DNA of 64,000 nt from Fennellomyces sp. T-0311. Its lineage: Eukaryota > Mucoromycota > Mucoromycetes > Mucorales > Lichtheimiaceae. Under the pieces are notes generated by a model. The model worked only from the letters and a program-made list of their open reading frames with translations. It was not told the DNA's origin and searched no databases. Positions 11,578-21,240 of the stretch are shown piece after piece (the first letter of the stretch is position 1; every line of letters begins with the position of its first letter). A program made the position numbers and the translations under genes. The stretch lies in NCBI GenBank assembly GCA_025266875.1, contig JALLLT010000013.1, forward strand, positions 186,001 to 250,000, given 5' to 3'.

Positions 11578-12357
11578 TTACTTGGATTCTTCTATTTTTT
11601 TTAACTCGTCCAGTTCCTTTTCTTTTGCCTTCTCCTTCTCGTACTGGCTCAATAGTCGACCGTTAATCTCTTTTTCAGTTCGTTCACTGAAGCGATCGAC
11701 CAAATGCTCCTTTTGCGGGCCCAACAAGACAGTGAATTTGTACAATTCCTCGGCAACGTCCACCACGCGTTCCCGAAAAGAAGATGGCTTCATGCGGTCG
11801 TCGTCATCAAACTCGGTCCATGCCTTGGGTACTGATGACTGGTTGGGAATTGTAAACATACGCATCCAACGACCCAACACTCTCAGCGTATTGACGGCAT
11901 TGAAACTCTGAGATCCACCACACACTTGTGCAACGGCCAAAGTTTTTCCTTGGGTTGGGCGAACGGATCCGAGGCTTAAAGGAATCCAATCGATTTGCGT
12001 CTTGAATACACCAGTGATTTGGCCATGCTGTTCAGGCGAGACCCACACTTGGCCATCCGACCACATGCTCAGTTCACGCAGTTCGACAACCTTGGGATGC
12101 TTCTCGTTCACATCGTCCTTGAGAGGTAATCCAGATGGGTTGAATACTCGTACATCGGCGCCCATGTATTCCAAAATGCGACCGAATTCGTAAGCCATCA
12201 ACCGCGAAAACGAGCGTTTGCGTAGTGACCCGTACAAGATGAGGATTTTGACGGGGTCGTTGGGGTACTTTTTTACTGCCAGTGATTGTACCCAGTCATT
12301 TTGGATGCTGGCTAGTCGATAGGGTTTGTGGAGTGCGGTTTTGAGAGCAGATGTCAT
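11578..12357 (-). CDS. arsH: ArsH-type NADPH:FMN oxidoreductase
   Basis: Single uninterrupted frame of 259 residues. ArsH is an FMN-binding NADPH oxidoreductase that oxidises trivalent organoarsenicals and reduces quinones or Fe(III). Visible marks: the flavodoxin-like phosphate loop [15 protein letters not shown] (about residues 36-50), [14 protein letters not shown], and the conserved [20 protein letters not shown] segment, followed by [20 protein letters not shown] and [20 protein letters not shown]. The C-terminus is a Lys/Glu-rich helix. The ATG at 12357 is chosen because the ArsH alignment begins close to it; an in-frame Met at 12408 would add 17 residues. Lack of introns contrasts with ACR3 and most neighbours and fits bacterial ancestry. 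Confidence 0.95.
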   Translation of the reverse strand: MTSALKTALHKPYRLASIQNDWVQSLAVKKYPNDPVKILILYGSLRKRSFSRLMAYEFGRILEYMGADVRVFNPSGLPLKDDVNEKHPKVVELRELSMWSDGQVWVSPEQHGQITGVFKTQIDWIPLSLGSVRPTQGKTLAVAQVCGGSQSFNAVNTLRVLGRWMRMFTIPNQSSVPKAWTEFDDDDRMKPSSFRERVVDVAEELYKFTVLLGPQKEHLVDRFSERTEKEINGRLLSQYEKEKAKEKELDELKKIEESK

Positions 12358-12670
12358 GGTGGAACGAAAGGAAAGAGTTTCTGTTTTTTCTTTCAGGGGC
12401 AGCCACAACCTCCAGGTTCAAGCTGCGTGGAATTAAAAACCGCTTTATGTCTTTTTATGGAAAGCCGCACATTACTTCTTTTCAAGACACATGGGACAGC
12501 TGTTTCAGCTTTCCGAGAGATCGGTTGCTTCCGCTTCCGTCGCTGCAAAGGCATTTCGTTCTTTGACTGTTAATCATATTTTCCCGGGTATTGACCAAAA
12601 AACGGCTTTCCTTGTGGATCTGGGACCACGTGCCAAGATGATACTGCCTTTTATGCTCCGCTATACAGTA

Positions 12671-12781
12671 TTTCCAAAAAGTAATGTCGCTATCCATAAA
12701 AATCAATGTCGCCAAGGTCCAGCGACTTCCATTTTTGGAACGACATTGATTCCTTTGGGTAGCGACATTAATTTTTGGAAA
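12671..12781. mobile_element. 111-bp MITE with TA target duplication
   Basis: The ends form a 22-bp inverted repeat with one mismatch: tttccaaaaagtaatgtcgc at the left (two more bases continue the repeat) and its near-complement at the right end. A second nested inverted repeat (aatcaatgtcg / cgacattgatt) lies inside. The element is flanked on both sides by TA (12669-12670 and 12782-12783), the target-site duplication of Tc1/mariner-superfamily transposons. It is non-coding, so it would be mobilised by a transposase elsewhere. It lies about 300 bases upstream of arsH. Confidence 0.8.
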
Positions 12782-12868
12782 TAAAGTGCAGCCTTCGCTT
12801 CGCCGCAGGGTTTGTGAGCCCCTCCGCTGCGCTGCGTGTCACTGCACCCTTTGGGCTGCACTTTATTT
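12779..12868. repeat. 90-bp inverted repeat abutting the MITE
   Basis: Arms aaataaagtgcagcc (12779-12793) and ggctgcactttattt (12854-12868) are perfect 15-bp complements. Between them lie GC-rich runs such as cgcttcgccgc and cgctgcgctgcg. The left arm overlaps the right end and TA of the 111-bp MITE, so this may be a second small element or part of the target into which the MITE inserted. Confidence 0.6.
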
Positions 12869-12928
12869 CGCTCCGCTCCGGTGTGTTTTGAGAGGCAATG
12901 TTTGATAATTTGTTTGGAAGGCAATGTT

Positions 12929-13686
12929 TGATAATTCAGTTTGAAAGGCCGCTGTATATTGCATGGTGGCAAAGCTGCATTGTCACTAACTACACCCTAA
13001 ATGGCTAACTATACCCTAAACCCTATTGGAATGCTATTGCGTATCTTATCATTCTTAAGAGCACGTCACCTGTCTCGCTACGCTCGACTGGATGATCCCC
13101 TTCGCTGCGCTTCGGGTCATCCAACGGTGAGCCGGCTCATTATGCTTATTATTCGTAGTAAAGACCAATTAGTTCACCTGGTTGGGCTAGATAGATGACA
13201 CTGTTTGATAACTCGTTTAAAAGGTAACTGTCTATTGCATAGTGGCAAAGCTACATTGTCGCTAACTACACCCTAAACCCTATTGGAATGCTATTATGTA
13301 CATTATCGTGCTTATGAGCACGTCACCTGTCTCGCTACGCTCGACTGAATGATCCCCTTCGCTACGCTGCGGGTCATTCAACGGTGAGCCGGCTCATCAT
13401 GCTTGTTATCCATAGTAATGACACATTAGTCCACCTGGTTAGGGTAGATGGATGGCAGTGTTTTGATAATTTGGTTTGGAAAGCAACTGTATATTGCACG
13501 GTGGCAAAGCTGCATTGTCATTAACTACATCCTAAATGCTAACTACACCCTAAACCCTATTGGAATGCTATTGTGTACATTATTATGCTTATGAGCACGT
13601 CACCTGTCTCGCTACGCTCGACTGAATGATCCCCTTCGCTGCGCTGCGGGTCATTCAACGGTGAGCCGGCTCGTCATTTAAACTTT
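12929..13686. repeat. three direct repeats of about 260 bp
   Basis: Copies begin near 12929, 13202 and 13459. Each contains in order: tgtttgataa, a gtggcaaagct block, a ctaaaccctattggaatgct block, a cacgtcacctgtctcgct block, a gatccccttcgct block and aacggtgagccggctc. Within each copy there are local dyads, for example tgaatga / tcattca around the ccccttcgctgcgctgcggg core. The three copies differ by scattered substitutions and small indels, so they are not an assembly artefact of identical units. No protein is encoded. They lie between the MITE and the Helitron coding region. Confidence 0.75.
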
Positions 13687-13739
13687 ATGGCCGAGTCGTC
13701 ACCTGTCTCGCTTTGCTCGACAGGTGACGACTCGGCCAT
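13687..13739. repeat. perfect 21-bp hairpin next to the Helitron
   Basis: Arms at 13687-13707 and 13719-13739 are perfect complements (starting atggccgagtcgtcacctgt) with an 11-base loop tcgctttgctc. It shares the gtcacctgtctcgct segment with the three upstream direct repeats. Helitrons end in a hairpin near their 3' terminus, and this one lies on the 3' side of the minus-strand Helitron genes, but I did not find the CTRR terminus just beyond it. Confidence 0.7.
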
Positions 13740-13783
13740 CTTAAATACCTAGACACGAGCTTTTATAAGCAGTAAAAACTGTT

Positions 13784-14124
13784 TTATTGATGATTCTCTT
13801 CTTCAGCGTCATCGAATGCAGACTGATAGAACGGGTGCAGGTCTTCCTCCTTCAGTTCATGGCAAAAGTTAACGAAGTGCACAGGGAAACAACGTAGTAT
13901 TTTCTTACTGCAGAATCACCGCTCTCCGCCGACACAGCATTCTCGACCGGAGCCTCATCGTTCGACGGATCCTGATTGAGAGGGCAATCTACTTCTTCGT
14001 GATCGAACTCTCCGCAGTAGCGACAGATGTCCCTGTCTTCGTCAATGAGCTCATGGGCCATTGGACATTCGTCCAAAGACTCATGTAAGGGGCCCTGGCA
14101 GGCATCGCAAATAGGAATGGGCAT
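13784..14124 (-). CDS. Helitron-associated zinc-knuckle protein
   Basis: Two exons, 14124-13909 and 13849-13784, give 93 residues. It has two Cys/His clusters: C-x2-C-x4-H-x5-C in CDACQGPLHESLDEC (residues 7-21) and a canonical CCHC knuckle, CRYCGEFDHEEVDC (C-x2-C-x4-H-x4-C, about residues 35-48). The C-terminus is acidic (DDAEEE). Same strand and immediately downstream of the helicase, so it is probably an accessory protein of the element that binds nucleic acid. The spliced structure is inferred from good donor and acceptor sites and an open continuation. Confidence 0.6.
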
Positions 14125-14407
14125 TTTTGGAAAGAAGTAGGAAATAAGCTTTCGTGTGGAACATTATTTAAGAAGGGCGTGACACCCGAATGCAGCATAG
14201 AGAGAATTATTGTATTGTGATATACGTAAAGTGCAGCATAGGTAGGCAAGCGGAGCGAGTAATGACATTGCGTAAAAAACATGAAAGGCATAAGAAAAAG
14301 AATCGATGAGGCATGTACAGAAGCATAAGAAAGCATATAAGGATCATAATGGAGCAGAAGAAGAAAACATAGGAAAGGAATGGATTGCAGACTTAGTGCT
14401 GTTGCTG

Positions 14408-16089
14408 CTATTGCTCTTGTTGCAGCTCTTGTTGCAACTCTTGTGGCTGCTGCTGGGGCTGCTCTTGTTGCTGCTGCTGTTGAGGCCGCCGCGCCTCTAA
14501 GGCTGCCAGCGGGTTTTCCGCAAACACCTCACGATACACCACGTTGCGTGTTGCTGTGGGCGGAGGGTTTGGTTCGGTTGCAGGTGGGAGGATGCGGTTG
14601 GGGTTGGAATCCTCCAAAAAATGGACGGCAATGCCAGCGCGGGATGTTGCACGCGACAGAGCGACGTACAACTGGCCGTGTGCAAAGACAGGGCTTGGGA
14701 GGTACACGCTGACACGCTCCAAACTTTGGCCCTGGCTTTTGTTGATGGTCATTGCAAAAGCTGGGCGGACAGGAAACTGATGGCGGCTCATGGTGAAGGG
14801 CAAGGCAGAGCTGTCATCAGTGTTGATGGTGATCCGGTGGATATATGTAACGTTGCCTAGCAAAAAGTGATTAGAGAACAAAAAAGTAAATAGGTTTAAA
14901 CATATTGACCTGCACGATCGCCGTTTGCAATTTCAGCTTCGATCAGATTCCTCGAAAAGCGTCGGCAAATCAATCGGGTTCCGTTACATAATCCTTGTGC
15001 TTGGTGGACATTCCGGATCATCATTATAGGCATGCCAACTTTGAGGGCAAGCCTATGCGGCGGGAGCTGAGGCAGGTCGATCGAGTTGATATACTCCGGA
15101 GGATAGAGGTTCTCCATGTGGTCGGGAGTCTCGATCACCGCGTCAACCGAACGAAAGATATGTGCATCCCCGTCCAGCATATCGATCGCACGGTCATTGA
15201 GCGAGCCTACTACTGCGTTGGTTGGCGTCAAGATTGCAGAGGTAATCAGCGCCATTGGTGTGGTCGTCGCGAGCTCGTTCAGATTTGGCCACAGGCTGCG
15301 AATAACGGCAGTTGGCCCAGAGACAGCATGACACCAGTCATCAGGAAGCTGAATCTCGTTGCCGGCATTAGTAGGCTCCAGCCCATCGCCAACGCGCAAG
15401 AGGTAGGATGTGAACTCTTCTACCTCAGCAGCATCACCATCATCTGCTGCTCGCTGAACACGCATATTGGTCGTCAGACGCATAACACGCACTTGTGTCC
15501 AGATTGCGCGTGAACTCTTGATGGTAGCCCCCACGGTTTCCTCCATACTACCATGGACGATTATGGGCAAAGTCTGGCGGAAATCGCCACCCATCAGCAC
15601 GACTTTGCCACCAAAAAGTACGTTGCCAAGACGTGGGTCGACAGTGCGCATAATATCCTGCAAGAGTCGGTTGACAGCCTCTAGACCATGGCGGTGCATC
15701 ATGGGTGCCTCATCCCAGATAATGAGGGCAGCGTACCGGAGGTCGTGAGCGCGAGGAGACTGCACAGTGATATTGCAAGTGGACTGCGCGTTAAGGTTCA
15801 ATGGGATACCGAATCGCGAGTGGCTAGTCGTTCCTCCGCGGAGAAGCAATGCGGCTATTCCAGAGGTTGCTACGGGGATTGCAAACCTGCGAATGGAATT
15901 GACGTAGGCGATAATGACATTGTAGAGAAATGTCTTGCCTGTACCACCAGGGCCGTCGACAAAGAAAGCCTTCGGTTCAGTAATGTGCTGTGGATCTTCA
16001 CTGCTATTGATCGCCGCCACAATAGCATCAAAGATCTCACGCTGGCCAGGATTCAACTGATTGAGCAACTCTGGAAGCTGTCGCTCATC
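14408..16089 (-). CDS. Helitron Pif1-like DNA helicase domain
   Basis: SF1B helicase part of the RepHel protein. Exons: about 16089-14910 and 14856-14408. Motifs in order: [15 protein letters not shown] start, Walker [13 protein letters not shown] (motif I), [12 protein letters not shown] (motif II), [13 protein letters not shown] (motif III), and after the intron [18 protein letters not shown] and the terminal [10 protein letters not shown] (motif VI). The C-terminus is Gln-rich (about 25 residues). The intron donor is a weak gtcaat. The frame is open upstream only to about 16109 and is displaced by one base from the Rep frame, so in the intact element both parts would form one polypeptide. 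It unwinds and displaces the donor strand during rolling-circle transposition. Confidence 0.9.
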
Positions 16090-19000
16090 AAGGGGTTGGG
16101 CGGGGGAGCGTTATGCTGAGGGAGGTCAGGCTCAGCAGGTAACTGTGGTGGTAGGGGAGGCATCTCTGGGAATTCGGCCAAAGTACGCTGGTGTTCCCGA
16201 AGCAAGTCGTTTATACGCCAAAGAGCACGGGTATACGACTCGGTTGGGTCCAGGGGCTCCTCAGACTCTAGCCGTTCATGCCTCTGCCGCTGACGGTGCA
16301 AGAAGTCTTGCGCCAAATTGTCCTTGTGAGCGTCCCAGAGGGCGAAGGGGTCAGAAGGATGGCATAATACCAGAATTTGGGCAAAGAGCTTGCACATGGC
16401 CACGCCGGATGTCTCGAATAAGCCGGCTTCTTCGAGACACAGGTTCCATTCGTCGTCATTCTGCAATAAGCCTCTGGCTCTAGCCGCTGCTTGGAAAGTC
16501 GGGTAGGGTCGAAGCGCAGGACCGATTACAGGGCGATCGACATTGGCACGGAGATCATCATAGCAGGTCGCACCAGGTAAGTTCATCAGCAAGAGACGCA
16601 AGGCGAAACGCTCTGTGTCTCTAGGCTGGACAAAGTAAAGACGACCAATGGAAGGACGGGAGTTGGTGCGCCTAATCCATGTACCATGGTTCGTTCCGCG
16701 ATCGAACCAATAGTACGTTGAGATGTCAGGATAGAGGATCTCACGCGCCTCCGGATCATCGATGTTGAGCTGAAACCAAGCTGTCAACGTGGTCTTTTTC
16801 TGCTGCTGCCTTGCAATGACCGTCTCGATCGATGCGCCACTTCGCCAGGTAACATACTGCTCACCCTCGAGATGGATGGCTAGGCGAGTGATGGAAGGAA
16901 ACTGGCGATGTAGCTCGTACGAAAATAGACGCCATGTGGCCTCAATGGCGGAGACATAGCGAGATTGCTGCCAAGCACGAATCTCGTCTACGACCTCATC
17001 ATCGTGTACGATCCGGTAATCAGCCCGATCACTACCCTTATAGATGTACTTGTACAGATATTTAACGGAGCGTGCCGAAGCACAGATCTCGACGTTAATA
17101 TGTGCATTGTACTTGGTGGACAGATAAGGGTTGTAAGGGACAATCCACTCGTTGCCCTGGTTGGTATCGGGATACTCGCGGCCTGGACGACGACGATAGC
17201 GTACGAACCCAGTACTCTCGTTGATCGTCGTTTCTGTGCAGATTGGCTTTGGATAATGGCTCTTGCAGACATTATGCTCATTATAACAAAGGGCGCTGCA
17301 CCGCCTGTGCACCATGAAGCGTCGTACAATGTCGTAAAGCCGCGGATTCACGTCCGGATCGGGAATCTCAGCAGACACCAGGCTGTCGTACTGCTCAGGC
17401 GAGCGCGGCTTGTCGCGAGGATCGAGAATTACAACCAAGTGGGCATGGGGCAATCCTCTCTTCTGAAACTCGACGACGTAGACAGAGCCAATGACGCGGC
17501 CAAAGATCTTGTTCTTTTTAATATCCTCGACCAAGCATTTGAGCTTTTGGTGGAAAATGCGGCAAATGAGGTCGGTACGATCAGAACGCTCCTGCGGATC
17601 TTCCAATGCAGTAATGATCTCCTCCCAGTTTGGATTGCAGGTAAACGTGATGAAGAGATCAGGGTGGCCGACTGCACGAATGATGGCCATGGCGTCTTGG
17701 TAGTTCTGGTGCATGAACCGTGGTCCTCCAGTGTATGTTGATGGCAGAATTATTCTCTGCCTACCAACGTTGTCCCCGTTCACTGGTGCCCCGTCAGCAT
17801 TGTGGACAGCATCCACAAGTCCCTGGTAAACGTCTGCGCGAAGAGTATCCTGGTTCTCCCGCAAGTAACGCAGGCGATTGGACTCCATTTTGGCGTACAT
17901 GTCCACGAGGAACTGGTGGAACAGTGGACCGTAGTAGTGGATGTATGAGTTCTCGCGCATTTGGATCATGTACGTATAGAACTCGCGGATGGTGACAATG
18001 TTGCGCTCGTTGGCCTCACGCCCATCGGTATCCGGAGCCTCGTCACGAAAGTCGTCAGTATCCTCGACATCGTTGATCTGGCCACGGTTGTTCTCCGGAA
18101 TGCGAGGGATGTTGGTACCCCACCCAAGGTTACCACGAGGAAACATGAGGACGTAGTGCAATGGATCGTAGAGAGTACTGATCTCATTGATGTGCTGCAT
18201 TGTCCCATCTCTACGCACAACCAATACGTCACGATGGCGTGGCTCATCATCATCCCCCTGGTCAGGAATGATGACAGCGACCTCAGCAGTGGCAGGAGCG
18301 GTATACTGGCGGCGCGCACGATCTGTGGATCCGTTGATGCGGATGGTGACGTTGGCCTCAGGTTGGTTGCGCAATCGTTCTCCAGCAGTTTGATACTCGC
18401 GAGCAAACGGATTGACGTCGTGCATCATATCCTGTAGCTCAAGCAAGTCGGCGTTATTCAGGTCGCTGAAGATACGTTGGCGGTGCTGCATCTGCATAGC
18501 CCCATCGAAGATGTAAATCTGCGAGAACCCCGGGGCTTGGCCTTGACCGGGTTCCAATGGCGATATCCGGTGGTACAATGTACCTTCCAAACGAAAGACA
18601 AACACGTTGTGAGTATGGTCGATGTGGATGGCACTGCCGATGGTGGCACCAAGGGAGGAGAATGCAAACACCGAGTTGTACGCCCTGATGTTGCGACGAA
18701 ACTGTTGGGCTTGCGGAGTATCACCGGTCAAAAGGCCAAGAAGCGGTTGAGGTGGAGCCTGTAAAGGGGCCAGGCGGACAGCTCCTTGGCGGCAGCACAA
18801 GTTGAAGCGTGGGGCAGCGACAGTACCGGCGACCTTCTCCCATATATACATGCGGGCATTGCAGTATGGGCAGAGATACAGCTCGGTAGGCAGCAGATGT
18901 CGATGCTCATCGTTGATATTTCTACCAACAATCGACTCCTCGCGGAAGGAATCGATGTCTGAGCATGCTTCCAAGTAGGTTCGAGGCATAGGCGCTTCTA

Positions 19001-19519
19001 GGCGTGGGCGAACATTACGGACAGGCTCAGCCGCAGCTTCATCGCCACTGTATCGGAGAAGTGATTTAGTATGATCGGTAATTGATAGCATATAGAAGAT
19101 ACTACGTACGCATCATTTCCTAGTGGCGCAGCTTCATCCACCTCAAGTTCAGCAGCAGCAGCAACAGCAACAACGTACCGCGGATTGAAAGGACATCTCC
19201 AGCTGGAAGTGCGCTGGTGGTCTGTTCCACCACAACGGACACAGGGACGGGGTCTTTGGTGGCAGAATTATTTAAGTAAATGCGTTATGGTAGCATTTTT
19301 TATACCTACGCATCCTCATGCAATGGTGCACCCTGATGGGCCTCAGGTTCAGCAGCAACAGCAGCAGCAATAATATTCCTCTCGTTGAGAGGGCATCTCC
19401 GGCTAGAACTGCGTTGGTGGTCTGTTCCGCCACAACGGATGCAGGGACGACTGCGTCCTCTTTATTATTATATACAAATTAGAAACAACATATGATTATG
19501 CAAACGTTTATGTCTTACG
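16053..19519 (-). CDS. Helitron Rep (HUH endonuclease) with two N-terminal zinc knuckles
   Basis: Main exon 19047-16053 (about 997 codons) preceded by exons 19253-19110, 19459-19310 and one ending at 19519; the true first exon is not resolved. The Rep domain shows the HUH motif in KRGLPHAHLVVILDP and the two-tyrosine motif in VKYLYKYIYKG, which nick and ligate DNA ends. The upstream exons each encode one copy of C-x2-CGGTDHQR-x-SS-x2-RCP, a zinc-knuckle variant, followed by Ala-rich linkers; the exons look duplicated. The frame ends at a TGA just inside the start of the helicase, 1 base out of phase, within a C-rich run (G-rich on the plus strand, about 16092-16106). Confidence 0.88.
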
Positions 19520-19751
19520 CAGACTCTTCAGGAACAAAAACGAAATTATTAGAATTAGAAGACCTTTGCAAAAAGTAATCGAGTTAGAAAACAACAGCGT
19601 CAGTTAGCTTAAATGTAGCACCGGCTCACAATGTGAAAAGTTGTTGCTTGCAAAAAAAAATTATAATGAAGAGATGAACAGATTGAAGGAGATGAAAAGA
19701 AACGGTAGTGATGAGACTCAATTAAAAAAAAACTCAGGCTGTTTATCAGAC

Positions 19752-19791
<40 letters not shown>

Positions 19792-20014
19792 AGATAGCAC
19801 GCTTCTTAGAATTTCAGTAGTAGTTGTCAGCTGTTAGAAAAGAAAAAAGGTAGTTTTAAAAAAAAAAGTTGGCAAGGTACAATAAGGTTTTCTCAAGGTG
19901 GACTGCGATTTCCTTTTCTTGAAAATTAGCGGAGAAAGTTAGCGGACTCAATTCTTTTATATATAGATACTGTAAAAACGAGATCTCGAACTGGGGCGCC
20001 CATTTGTTATTTCT
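19520..20014. other. low-complexity spacer right of the Helitron
   Basis: Contains a 34-base A homopolymer at 19754-19787 and a shorter A-run near 19858. A short frame upstream of the zinc-knuckle exons ends in VFVPEESA but no ATG could be tied to it. A tatatata-like box near 19960 could serve the arsC promoter. No other gene was recognised. Confidence 0.4.
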
Positions 20015-20467
20015 ATGTTAGTTTCTCGACTACGATCCATCATGCTTCCCACGACCGGTTTCACTGTGTATCACAACCCTACTTGCACCAAGTCAAGCAA
20101 ATCGACAGCTCTTTTGCAAGAAAAGCAGGCGGAAGGAAACTATGAACTGGAGGTTGTCAAGTACAAGGAAACACCGCCTTCCGTGGAGAGACTTCAAATC
20201 TTGGTTGAATATCTGGGAATGAAGAGTGATTCACCAACTATTGAGCGCCCTTGGGACCAGGAGCGCCCGTGGGACTATTTACTTCGACCTGAAGCGCAAG
20301 GCAAGGCTTCATCGTTTGAAGAGGCATTCGAGGTCATCCAAAAGGATCCCGCTATGTTCGAACGCCCGTTTGTGATTGATTATGATAGAAAGATCGCAGT
20401 TCTCGGAAGGCCGGACATCAGCCGCGTCGAGAAATTGGTGGCTCATCGATTGGGTGGCAAGCTTTAA
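20015..20467 (+). CDS. arsC: ArsC-family arsenate reductase (thioredoxin-fold)
   Basis: Single-exon protein of 150 residues (or 141 from the second Met at 20042). It has the ArsC/YfgD-type start FTVYHNPTCTKSSKSTALLQ, with the redox Cys following HNP, then VVKYKETPPSVERLQILVEYLG and the C-terminal FERPFVIDYDRKIAVLGRPD segment typical of the family. It would reduce arsenate to arsenite with glutathione/glutaredoxin. Odd point: residues about 77-87 contain a tandem duplication, ERPWDQERPWD. It lies in the opposite orientation to ACR3 and arsH, with the Helitron between. Lack of introns fits a bacterial source. The substrate is inferred from family and neighbours; YfgD-type members can have other roles. 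Confidence 0.82.
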   Translation: MLVSRLRSIMLPTTGFTVYHNPTCTKSSKSTALLQEKQAEGNYELEVVKYKETPPSVERLQILVEYLGMKSDSPTIERPWDQERPWDYLLRPEAQGKASSFEEAFEVIQKDPAMFERPFVIDYDRKIAVLGRPDISRVEKLVAHRLGGKL

Positions 20468-21240
20468 TTTGTATCCACGATTGTTGTTTTGTATTGCGTG
20501 AACGACACACATGAATTGCTAGTCCTTTAATAATAAACGCACTGGTCGACCATACTCTACTGCATACAGCGCTCAATCGGGTTCATTATGGTTCGATCTA
20601 TATGATTGTGCGATACTTTGGATTTGGCTTTATTATCATTAAAGAAACGGCAACACATAGTTTTTGTTTTTCATTTTGATGTGCTCCCCATTAGATATTA
20701 CGATCTGCATCAATGGCGAAATCTATTCCATAATGATGTAATAACAAATAAAATTAATGTTAAGGCTTGGTCGATTGTTCCATTGACACGAACTTAAAGA
20801 GTGCATCCTCTTCCTCCAAACACAAGCCATCATAAAGAGCTGCGAGAGCTTCGATGAAAATTATCCTTCCGTGGATACTACCAGCCTACAACAATGGATA
20901 GTGCTATCCAGGGAGCGATTTGACCGCGTGTGTATATCAGTCGTAGTGACCTCACAATCCCACGGTTCTTTTTGCTTCAATCAATGATGTGTCTCTTTAT
21001 GTACACGTTACTTTCAATCCAGTAAGTATAGCCCGCCATTAACGCAACAAGTTTACATTACCTAGTCCGGTCTTCCCGACCATTCCTGCCCATAATACAC
21101 ACATGCAGCATCGGGTACCGGCCATTGATTACGCTTAAATTGCTGCACATAGCTTCACGGTAGACCTAGTTGCTCTATATTACCAAGTATCCGATAGCTT
21201 TAACCAACTCAACAATCAACTAAGCGACTGTGAACGAATT
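20468..21240. other. intergenic region after arsC
   Basis: About 770 bases with an aataaa-like signal near 20530 but no recognisable gene, repeat or RNA. Confidence 0.4.

Larger units (their letters stand above)
13680..19600 (-). mobile_element. Helitron rolling-circle transposon (boundaries approximate)
   Basis: A minus-strand block coding for a Rep (HUH) nuclease, a Pif1-family helicase and a zinc-knuckle protein is the standard gene set of an autonomous fungal Helitron. The coding core spans 13784-19519. On its 5' (right) side it approaches a 34-base A homopolymer (19754-19787), and on its 3' (left) side a hairpin and the direct repeats. Precise TC and CTRR termini were not identified, so the limits are set by genes and the hairpin. 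It lies between arsH and arsC. Confidence 0.85.

Noticed and set aside
13020..13560. ccctaaaccct runs as telomeric sequence
   Set aside because: Each occurs only once per repeat unit with no tandem TTAGGG array; not a telomere.
12880..13740. CRISPR-like array from regularly spaced dyads
   Set aside because: Units are ~260 bp, diverged, in a eukaryotic genome and lack short repeat/spacer structure.
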